Positions 1 through 5,920 of a DNA stretch of 11,159 nucleotides are shown piece by piece. The DNA is from DAISJM01 sp036821485 (GTDB lineage Bacteria; Verrucomicrobiota; Kiritimatiellia; CAIQIC01; JAGNIJ01). Where the stretch lies: contig DAISJM010000076.1 of NCBI GenBank assembly GCA_036821485.1, positions 1-11,159 on the forward strand. Direction: 5' to 3'. The notes beneath the pieces were generated by a model. It ran no database searches. It saw only the letters and a list, made by a program, of their open reading frames with translations, and was not told where the DNA came from. Both the position numbers and the translations under genes were made by a program. Within the stretch, counting starts at the first letter, position 1, and each line of letters starts with the position of its first letter.

Positions 1-465
1 GTGCCATCCGGTGATGACGCGTATGGCGGGGGGCGTCGGGGTGGTGGGCGTCGTCGCGGGCCGGAACAGAGTGCTGAGGAAGGGGAGTCGGCGCAGACTG
101 CAGAGTATGTCGATCCGAGCGGACTATTCTCTCGCGAGCACTACATTCTGACGTTCAAGGGGAAAGACGTGGCGGTGATGGATGTGTTGAACCGATTTGC
201 CAGGAGCAAGATGTTCGTAGTGGTGTCGCGGCTGGATATTGCAAATGAAGTTCCTCTTCCCAAGGCGCAGGCCGTGGTAGCGGTGCCGACCGTCAAGTCC
301 GGACCGGGAGGCGCGGCAAATGTCGCGGCGTTGTCGGCTCAGCCGAAGGCAGAAGTACCGTCACACGAAAGCCGGATTGTGGCGGGCCGTGAACTGGTCA
401 AAGCGACGTTGGAGCTGGATGTGTATCGCTTCATCGCCGGAGAATCACAGGAGGCGCAACCGTGA
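1..465 (+). CDS. Amuc_1100-type pilus-like protein, C-terminal part (5' end outside window)
   Basis: The frame is open from the first base, so the GTG at position 1 is probably an internal Val codon and the gene starts upstream. The visible 154 or so residues begin with a Gly/Arg-rich low-complexity stretch (residues 9-20). A compact domain follows with the segment HYILTFKGKDVAVMDVLNRF, then VVVSRLDI, and finally ELVKATLELDVYRF close to the end. A closing beta strand ending in YRF is typical of PilO-like/Amuc_1100 family proteins, which are inner-membrane-anchored, periplasmic parts of a type IV pilus-like machine in Akkermansia and other PVC bacteria. The next two genes match the partners expected for this cluster, which supports the call. 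The stop overlaps the next start (GTGA), indicating translational coupling. The family call rests on remembered sequence character and gene order. A generic PilO or GspM-like protein is the alternative. Confidence 0.68.
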   Translation: MPSGDDAYGGGRRGGGRRRGPEQSAEEGESAQTAEYVDPSGLFSREHYILTFKGKDVAVMDVLNRFARSKMFVVVSRLDIANEVPLPKAQAVVAVPTVKSGPGGAANVAALSAQPKAEVPSHESRIVAGRELVKATLELDVYRFIAGESQEAQP

Positions 466-1541
466 GCGCGTCGCCTCGCAATCGCACAAGCTGGCTCAAC
501 CAGAATTACGACAAGCTCATTCTGATCGTGGTGCTCATCGGCCTGCTGGGTTCGGCGCTGTTCCTGGTGGTTCAGATTGGCCGTGTGCGTCAGTCGCTGG
601 CCGAGGCCAAGTGGGAACGTCCGGACGTGCAACCGAAGATGGTTCAGCCCATTGATCTGGCCGAGATTGACAAAACGCGCGCCGCCTTCGCGAGCCCGTT
701 TCAGAGCGGTGAGTTTACGAATCGCCTGATGACGAGCGAGATCCGCGTGAGTTGCGTTGAATGCGGAAAGCCGATCGGTTTCTCCGCGACCAAATGTCCG
801 TTTTGTGGAGCTGAGCAGCCGGCGATCCTGAACCCGGAAGAGATCGACAGCGATGGCGATGGCATGCCCGACAAGTTCGAGCAGGCCGTGGGGTTGAATT
901 ACCTCGATCACGAAGATGCGGCCCGGGATATGGACAACGACGGGTTCAGCAACCTTGAAGAATACCAGGCGAAGACCAAGCTGAATGATGCGAAGGACTC
1001 GCCGCCGCCGACGGCCAAGCTCCGCCTGATTCGCGTGGGCTCCAATCCATTCAAGCTGCGGTTCCAAGGCGATGCAAAGCTTCCGGACGGCAGCATCCGT
1101 TATCAACTGAACCTGAAGAGTCTGGAGCGCACATATTTCGTTCGCGTGGGTGATGAAATCGAGGGATTCAAGGTCCTGGAGTACCTGCCGGAGACGCCTG
1201 AGGGGTCGACCATCATTGTCAAGCAGGGCGATTCGAAGATCAGGTTGGTGAAGGGCAAGGCCATCACGCAGTATGAAATGGTGGCGGATGTCATCTTCTT
1301 GATCGATCGCAGCCGCTTCCGTCTGAGGGTGGGAGAGACGTTCAAACTCAAGGATCAGGAATACAAAGTCATTGACATTAGGCAGGATAGAGTATTAATA
1401 CGCGACGTGAAGACCAACCAGTCGATGGAGATTGGTCTGCTGTCGCAAGACGAGAGAAATCAGCTGATGACGAGCGGCGCGGAGTCCTCTGCTCCCGCGC
1501 CGGGTTTTGTCGTTCCGGAAGGGGCCCGCACGGGGATGTAA
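462..1541 (+). CDS. Amuc_1099-like pilus system membrane protein with zinc-ribbon-like and calcium-loop-like motifs
   Basis: This 359-residue protein starts at GTG 462, overlapping the previous stop, with a strong AGGAGG (449-454) seven bases upstream. A short basic N-terminus (R6, R8, K18) precedes one membrane span at about 18-38, so the bulk of the protein should lie in the periplasm. Residues 98-115 carry C-x2-C...C-x2-C (C98, C101, C112, C115), the pattern of a zinc ribbon. Residues 129-140 (DSDGDGMPDKFE) and 156-167 (DMDNDGFSNLEE) are Asp-rich loops resembling thrombospondin type 3 or EF-hand calcium sites. The rest (about 185-335) is predicted beta-rich, with repeated short strands such as YFVRVGDEIEGFKVLEYLP, recalling pilus-assembly PilP/GspC-type domains. 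Its place between an Amuc_1100-like gene and a secretin suggests it links the inner-membrane platform to the outer-membrane pore. The family assignment comes mostly from context. Metal binding is inferred from motifs only. Confidence 0.65.
   Translation: MSASPRNRTSWLNQNYDKLILIVVLIGLLGSALFLVVQIGRVRQSLAEAKWERPDVQPKMVQPIDLAEIDKTRAAFASPFQSGEFTNRLMTSEIRVSCVECGKPIGFSATKCPFCGAEQPAILNPEEIDSDGDGMPDKFEQAVGLNYLDHEDAARDMDNDGFSNLEEYQAKTKLNDAKDSPPPTAKLRLIRVGSNPFKLRFQGDAKLPDGSIRYQLNLKSLERTYFVRVGDEIEGFKVLEYLPETPEGSTIIVKQGDSKIRLVKGKAITQYEMVADVIFLIDRSRFRLRVGETFKLKDQEYKVIDIRQDRVLIRDVKTNQSMEIGLLSQDERNQLMTSGAESSAPAPGFVVPEGARTGM
1372..1399 (+). promoter_or_regulatory. Possible internal sigma70-type promoter upstream of the secretin gene
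   Basis: A perfect TTGACA -35 hexamer lies at 1372-1377. An AT-rich candidate -10 follows at 1393-1399 (TATTAAT), giving TATTAA with a 15-base spacer or ATTAAT with a 16-base spacer. It sits inside the preceding coding region, about 240 bases before the secretin start, in a local AT-rich patch of an otherwise GC-rich gene. The spacer is shorter than the ideal 17 bases and the -10 matches only four of six positions, so this is a candidate only. Confidence 0.3.
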
Positions 1542-1544
1542 TGT

Positions 1545-1586
1545 GTTCCAGCGGGACGGGGTCGCCCGGGGAACAACGAGGTTTTT
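1545..1586 (+). terminator. Hairpin plus T-run between the Amuc_1099-like gene and the secretin (attenuator-like)
   Basis: GTTCC (1545-1549) pairs with GGAAC (1570-1574), and CGGG (1552-1555) pairs with CCCG (1565-1568). The stem therefore has 5+4 pairs, a small asymmetric internal loop (AG opposite G) and a nine-base loop. A run of five T (1582-1586) follows after seven further bases. The gap between stem and T-run is longer than in a classic intrinsic terminator. Partial termination, or mRNA processing that sets secretin dosage, is as likely as full termination. The structure lies just after the stop of the upstream gene and before the start of the secretin. Confidence 0.4.
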
Positions 1587-1626
1587 GTTAATCGCAGATT
1601 GAGGAAAACAGACTATGAAAAGGCTC

Positions 1627-1635
1627 AAGGAGGAG
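1627..1635 (+). promoter_or_regulatory. Strong Shine-Dalgarno that sets the secretin start at 1642
   Basis: AAGGAGGAG lies at 1627-1635, with its GGAGG core eight bases before ATG 1642. The in-frame ATG at 1615 has only a weaker GAGGA about ten bases upstream. The later start also leaves a signal peptide of normal length, so 1642 is preferred. Confidence 0.6.
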
Positions 1636-1641
1636 TTCCCG

Positions 1642-4600
1642 ATGACAGTCAGCAAAGCCACAGCGGTGCTTGCATGTCTCTGCTTCCTGGTTGTTGGCGT
1701 GGCAGCGACTGCTCAGGAGGATTCCGGATTCGAAGCCTTACTCCAGGATATCGGTCAGCCTTCGACAGACGCGGCACCTGTTGCGGCGGACGTTGCTCCC
1801 GTCGCGGAAGCCACAACGGACGGGGTTTCTGCCGAAGCCGCTGCTGAGACAGCCACGGCTGAAGCGGTCGCTGCTGAAGCTGCTGCCGTTGATGCGACGA
1901 GCGAAGCTGTAGCAGCGGAGGCTGCAGCCGAGACAGCCACGTCCGAAGCGGTCACGGCCGAAGCCGCAGCAGATCAAGCTGCGGTCGAAGTGGCCACTCC
2001 TGAAGCGGCCCCTGAGGAAGTTGTCTTGCCGGTCGGAGAGATGGGGACCGAGGCGCCTGTGGCGGAGGCCGCGGTGGAAGCGCCTGCCGAGTTGCCCGTA
2101 GTGGATGTACCTGTGGTGGAGGCTCCCGTAGTCGAAGCGCCCGTTGTGGAGTCGGAACCTTCCGTGATGGACATGCCGGTTGCTCCTGCGGCGGAAGAAC
2201 CCGTCCTTAGCGATATGCCCGTCGAGGCCCCGGTGATGGAAGAGCCGGTGGTCGAAGTGGCACCTGCGATGGAAGAGGCCCCGGCCATGGAGATGCCGGC
2301 TGAGGAGACGCCCGCCGAAGTCGCTGCTGAGGAAGCTGTTGTTGAGCAGCCGAAGGTGCAGGGTAAGGAGAAGGGCAAGCCGGCGACCAGCAAGGAAGCG
2401 AAGTCCTATGCGGCACAGGAAGAAGTGCGGCGGCAGGCGATGGAAGTTCAAGGTTTGAAGAGCCTTGAACAGGGCTATCGTGCCTTGACGGCCAATGATT
2501 TCACCAATGCCGTGAAGCAGTTTGAAGATGCTTTGACGAATCTTCCGGAGCGCCCCTCGAATCAGCAGGACCGCGATCGTGCCAAGTGGGGGCATGCCGA
2601 GGCCTCGTACAGGATCGCCTTGGACATCTATCGCAAGCGCGGCAACATGGCCGAAGCGCGCACGCATACGGAACGGGCGCTGCGGATGGTGCCTGACTAT
2701 GCGCCTGCCACGGCCTTGCTTCGGAAGATCGAAGATCAGGAAAAGATCCTTGCGCTCCCGGTGCCTCCGGAGCGCCGTCCGGATGTGCTGGAAAAGAAGA
2801 AGACCGTGGCCGAATTGCTCGTCGAGGGCAAGCAGTACTACAAGATGAAGGACTACAATCGTTCGGCAGCTCTGTTCGAGAAGGTGCTGTTTGAGGACGA
2901 GTACAATGTCGAAGCGATGCGGTACCTGAGGAAGATCGACGATATTCGCTATAAGCTGAGTACGAAGGAGCGGGATGCAACGGCCGCAAAGATGATCCGC
3001 GATGTTCGGGATACATGGAATCCGCCCATGCGCGACGAGGTGGATTTACCGGAAGCGGTCATGCGCGGTTCTGTGGTAACAACGGAGTCCGGGGTCCAGA
3101 AGTTGCAGAAGAAGATGTCGAAGATCATGATCCCGTCCATCGAGTTCCGTCAGGCCAACATCACTGACGTCATCAACTTCCTCGTCGAGGCCAGTATTGC
3201 CGGCGATGAAGAGGGTTCGGGCGTCAATATTATCCTGAACCTGAGCATTCCTGGGGAGGACTCGGGTCCGGCTCCGGTAACTACTCCGGCACCGGATGCC
3301 TTTGGTGGGGATATCTTTGGTTCGCCTGATGCGTTTGGTCCCACGTCAGCCCCCTTGGCGTCGCCCTCGTCGGGTGGCTCGGTCCGGACAATCACGCTTA
3401 ATCTGAGACGCATCTCCTTGCTGGACGCCATCAAGTACATCACCGAGGTTGCGGGTTTGAAGTATCGCTTGGAGGACAACGCTATCATCATCACTCCGGC
3501 GAACGTTGTGTCCGGCCGGGTGATTACGAGAATGTATCCCGTGCAGCCGTCCATCCTTGACGTCATCGTGCAGAAGGAAGAGACCGACAGCTCGGCTCGC
3601 ACAGGTGAGTTTGTGGAAATGGGTGGCAGCCGTTCGACGATCAAGCGTGGCGAGGTGAAGGACTTCTTCGAGAAGGCCGGCGTTCCGTTCCCGGTTGGCA
3701 CCTCGATCACGTACAATCCGACGATCAGTCAGTTGATTGTTGCCAATACGCCTGAGAATCTCGAGGTCTTTGAACGAATCCTGACGCAGTTGAACGTCAT
3801 TCCTAACCAGGTCGAAATCGAGGCCCGCTTTGTCGAAGTGGCTGAGAACGATTTGGAGGAACTCGGCATCCAGTGGATACTTACCGATAACTACGAATTT
3901 CTGCAGAACCAGACCGGTGGGCCGGTGGGCGGTCAGGAACGCGTGCAGGTTAACGCGGATGCTCAGGGCATGACGAAGGGTCTGCGCTTCTTCTCGTTCG
4001 ACAACAGCACGGCGTCCATTGACCCGGCCTCGACCGTGACGCGGAGTGTGAACCAGGCGGCGCTGGGCGGCATTCTGAGTATCTCCAGCGTGCTGACAAA
4101 CCCTGAAGTGACCATGGTCTTGCAGGCCCTGTCGCAGAAGGGCAACTCGGACCTGTTGTCCGCTCCCCGCGTGACGACGCGCAGCGGCGTGAATGCCCAG
4201 ATTCAGATTGTCCGCGAGATCATCTATCCTACGGAGTTCGAAGTGACGCAGCCGACGGTTCAAAGCCAGGGTGACCTGGTGACCCCGCCGACGGTGACGC
4301 CTGGCTCCTTTGAGACGCGCGAGGTCGGTGTGATCCTTAACGTGACCCCGACGGTGGGGCCGGATGGATACACGATCGATTTGACCATGGTTCCGGAAGT
4401 TGCGGAACTGGTGGACTGGATCCAGTACGGTTCGTCAATCAGTATCGAGACCGGCACGGTTGGTGCACGGCAGCAGAGAACGTTCCAGTACAACATCCCG
4501 CAGCCTGTGTTCAGCAGCCGGAATGCGACGACGAGCATCGTGATCTGGGACGGTCAGACGGTTGTGATGGGTGGCCTTATTCGCGAGGAACTGGTTACCA

Positions 4601-4800
4601 TCAAGGACAAGATCCCATTCCTCGGCGACATTCCGATCCTTGGCCGTCTCTTCCGGAGCGAGGGTCAAAAGAGCAAGAAGAGCAATCTTCTAATCTTCGT
4701 GACCGCGCGGTTGGTTGATCCTGCGGGCAAGCCGATTCACCGTGCTGAAGCTATGGCCATGCCCGGTGGCGGTGCGCAGGCCCAGTCGGCGCAGCCGTAG
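1642..4800 (+). CDS. Secretin (PilQ/GspD family, Amuc_1098-type outer-membrane pilus pore)
   Basis: The protein is about 1052 residues, longer than most PilQ/GspD secretins (roughly 600-750). It should form the multimeric outer-membrane channel of the pilus-like machine. Residues 1-25 look like a signal peptide (hydrophobic LACLCFLVVGVA, then ATAQ). Residues 36-240 are acidic Ala/Glu/Val/Pro low complexity with tandem repeats. A helical TPR-like region spans about 260-445. An N0/STN-like domain begins near 498 (IMIPSIEFRQANITDVINFL), is interrupted by a Gly/Pro/Ala insert at about 538-579, and resumes with RTITLNLRRISLLDAIKYIT. An N1-type ring domain covers about 625-720. The secretin core runs from about 725 to 1025, with SAPRVTTRSGVNAQIQIV, the WDGQTVVMGGLI strand, the terminal PFLGDIPILGRLF hallmark and LLIFVTARLV. 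The start at 1642 is chosen for its strong ribosome site; ATG 1615 would add nine residues. The secretin family is certain; the Amuc_1098 subtype rests on the neighbours and the TPR-secretin layout. Confidence 0.93.
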   Translation: MTVSKATAVLACLCFLVVGVAATAQEDSGFEALLQDIGQPSTDAAPVAADVAPVAEATTDGVSAEAAAETATAEAVAAEAAAVDATSEAVAAEAAAETATSEAVTAEAAADQAAVEVATPEAAPEEVVLPVGEMGTEAPVAEAAVEAPAELPVVDVPVVEAPVVEAPVVESEPSVMDMPVAPAAEEPVLSDMPVEAPVMEEPVVEVAPAMEEAPAMEMPAEETPAEVAAEEAVVEQPKVQGKEKGKPATSKEAKSYAAQEEVRRQAMEVQGLKSLEQGYRALTANDFTNAVKQFEDALTNLPERPSNQQDRDRAKWGHAEASYRIALDIYRKRGNMAEARTHTERALRMVPDYAPATALLRKIEDQEKILALPVPPERRPDVLEKKKTVAELLVEGKQYYKMKDYNRSAALFEKVLFEDEYNVEAMRYLRKIDDIRYKLSTKERDATAAKMIRDVRDTWNPPMRDEVDLPEAVMRGSVVTTESGVQKLQKKMSKIMIPSIEFRQANITDVINFLVEASIAGDEEGSGVNIILNLSIPGEDSGPAPVTTPAPDAFGGDIFGSPDAFGPTSAPLASPSSGGSVRTITLNLRRISLLDAIKYITEVAGLKYRLEDNAIIITPANVVSGRVITRMYPVQPSILDVIVQKEETDSSARTGEFVEMGGSRSTIKRGEVKDFFEKAGVPFPVGTSITYNPTISQLIVANTPENLEVFERILTQLNVIPNQVEIEARFVEVAENDLEELGIQWILTDNYEFLQNQTGGPVGGQERVQVNADAQGMTKGLRFFSFDNSTASIDPASTVTRSVNQAALGGILSISSVLTNPEVTMVLQALSQKGNSDLLSAPRVTTRSGVNAQIQIVREIIYPTEFEVTQPTVQSQGDLVTPPTVTPGSFETREVGVILNVTPTVGPDGYTIDLTMVPEVAELVDWIQYGSSISIETGTVGARQQRTFQYNIPQPVFSSRNATTSIVIWDGQTVVMGGLIREELVTIKDKIPFLGDIPILGRLFRSEGQKSKKSNLLIFVTARLVDPAGKPIHRAEAMAMPGGGAQAQSAQP
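1831..1998 (+). repeat. Four in-frame tandem copies of a 42-base (14-residue) unit
   Basis: Four consecutive 14-residue units start at 1831, 1873, 1915 and 1957: AEAAAETATAEAVA, AEAAAVDATSEAVA, AEAAAETATSEAVT and AEAAADQAAVEVAT. The third is closest to the first, differing at two residues. The DNA copies differ mostly at wobble positions, so the array is old or kept by selection on the protein. It lies in the low-complexity N-terminal part of the secretin. Confidence 0.85.
2095..2154 (+). repeat. Four tandem copies of a 15-base (PVVEA-type) unit
   Basis: The codons read PVVDV, PVVEA, PVVEA, PVVES in direct succession within the secretin's low-complexity segment. Related degenerate PVxEx/PAMEx units continue to about 2320. 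Such Pro/Val/Glu repeats usually form extended, flexible linkers. Confidence 0.8.
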
Positions 4801-4904
4801 GCAGTATCTTGCACCAACGCGGGTTGGGTCTGAGACTGGTGTGAGGCGGCGATGGCGGTGTGCCTTGTCGCGTGTGGGTGCGGACAATTCACCGAGTGTA
4901 TTCC

Positions 4905-4928
4905 CAGTACCTTTTGTAAAGGTGACTG
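4905..4928 (+). other. Imperfect hairpin in the spacer between the secretin and exonuclease genes
   Basis: CAGT (4905-4908) and ACCTTT (4909-4914) pair with AAAGGT (4918-4923) and ACTG (4925-4928), leaving a TGT loop and one bulged G at 4924. The sequence ATACCTTTTCCC follows directly and repeats part of the left arm. The stem is AT-rich and the trailing T-run has only four bases, so it would be a weak intrinsic terminator at best. It could instead be an operator or mRNA-end structure. I see no convincing promoter or gene elsewhere in the 4801-4992 spacer. Confidence 0.35.
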
Positions 4929-4992
4929 ATACCTTTTCCCGTGGGCATGGCAGCTCTCGTGCGGCCGTTCCTGCGGAGTAAACAGGTCGGTT

Positions 4993-5883
4993 ATGTTGCA
5001 AGAAACACTTCTTCTCGTTGATGGAACCGGCGTGGCCTATCGTGCATTCTACGCCATCGCAAGGCTCTCGACGAAAGCGGGGCAGCCCACGAATGCGGTG
5101 TTCGGCTTTATCAAGATGTTGCTCCAGATGGATGCCCAGTGGAAGCCTGCGGCATGCGTTGTGGTATTTGATGGGGGTCTCCCGGCTGAGCGGATGGCGC
5201 GGCTGCCGACCTACAAGGCGCAGCGGAAGGAAATACCTGACGACCTGAGATCCCAATTCGCGATGATGGAGGAGTTTCTCGCCTGTGCCGGCATCTTGTC
5301 CCTGCGCGTGGAGGGGGAAGAGGCGGATGATGTGATCGCCACACTGGCGGATCGCGGCGTGCGCGAGGGGAGGCGGGTGCTCATCGCGTCGAGTGACAAG
5401 GATCTGTTCCAACTCGTCACCGACGGTGTTGAAATGATTGGTCCGCAGAAGGCTGCGGAGAAGATGGATGCTGCGGCAGTCCATGCGAAGACGGGCGTCT
5501 GGCCGCAGCAGATCGTTGACTGGCTGGCGCTGACGGGTGATTCGAGTGACAACATCCCCGGTGTTCCAGGGGTGGGGCCGAAGACGGCCGCGAAGCTGCT
5601 GGCGGACTATGGCTCGGTGGATGGTCTGTGGCAGAGACTGTCCGAGGTGGAATCGGATCGTATTCGTGATCTCCTGGTGGCGCATCGCGATGCAGTGGAG
5701 CGGAATCTGGAATTGGTGCGGTTGCGGAAGGATATTCCTCTCCAGGTTACGTGGAGCGACCTGCAGCGGAAGCAGGTTCCGGCAGCCCGGTTGATTTCAT
5801 TCTACGAGTCGATGGAATTTGCGTCGCTTGCGAAAGGTCTTCGCGAGAGTGAAGAACTCAGGCGGAATCCGGAACTATTCTGA
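4993..5883 (+). CDS. Free-standing 5'-3' exonuclease / flap endonuclease (PolA N-terminal type)
   Basis: This 296-residue enzyme should remove RNA primers and 5' flaps during Okazaki-fragment maturation and repair in the cytoplasm. The metal-binding carboxylates of the PolA/FEN family are all visible: D10 (LLVDGTGVAYRAFY), D60 (VVFDG), E110/D112/D113 (EGEEADDVIATLA), D135/D137 (ASSDKDLFQLV), and D183/D186 (LTGDSSDNIPG). The helix-three-turn-helix DNA-binding motif GVPGVGPKTAAKLL follows at 190-203. Basic residues Y74, K75 and R78 (TYKAQRKEIP) fit the 5'-phosphate/arch region. The tail FYESMEFASLAKGL resembles the segment that joins this domain to the rest of DNA polymerase I, yet the gene stops here and the next gene is unrelated. 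The ribosome site before ATG 4993 is weak (AGG only). The function is secure; whether a full polA exists elsewhere cannot be seen. Confidence 0.93.
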   Translation: MLQETLLLVDGTGVAYRAFYAIARLSTKAGQPTNAVFGFIKMLLQMDAQWKPAACVVVFDGGLPAERMARLPTYKAQRKEIPDDLRSQFAMMEEFLACAGILSLRVEGEEADDVIATLADRGVREGRRVLIASSDKDLFQLVTDGVEMIGPQKAAEKMDAAAVHAKTGVWPQQIVDWLALTGDSSDNIPGVPGVGPKTAAKLLADYGSVDGLWQRLSEVESDRIRDLLVAHRDAVERNLELVRLRKDIPLQVTWSDLQRKQVPAARLISFYESMEFASLAKGLRESEELRRNPELF

Positions 5884-5920
5884 TCTTTAGGGTTTCCGGC
5901 GCCGCCCGGGAAGACAGCTC

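Noticed and set aside
1..3. GTG at position 1 as a true start codon
   Set aside because: The frame is open to the window edge, no upstream signal can be seen, and the visible part matches only the C-terminal end of the family.
1615..1641. ATG 1615 as the secretin start
   Set aside because: Its ribosome site is weaker than the AAGGAGGAG serving ATG 1642, though it remains possible because it would add basic residues to the signal peptide.
1831..1998. The 42-base repeat array as a CRISPR or noncoding minisatellite
   Set aside because: Units are directly adjacent without spacers, a multiple of three long, in frame, and vary mainly at wobble positions, so they are protein repeats.
1738..2667. 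Long antisense open frame (309 residues) opposite the secretin's low-complexity region
   Set aside because: It mirrors the repetitive GC-rich Ala/Glu/Pro codons, has no recognisable domain, and its His/Arg/Gly-rich composition is typical of shadow frames.
3346..4263. Antisense open frame (305 residues) opposite the secretin core
   Set aside because: The sense strand encodes a clear conserved secretin domain. The antisense product has no family character.
4715..4981. Plus-strand frame covering the secretin end and the 4801-4981 spacer, as a small gene
   Set aside because: It starts inside the secretin in another frame, has no suitable ribosome site, and its Arg/Ser-rich product has no domain character.
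4690..5685. Antisense open frame (331 residues) across the spacer and exonuclease gene
   Set aside because: It overlaps fully conserved exonuclease motifs on the sense strand and looks like a high-GC shadow.
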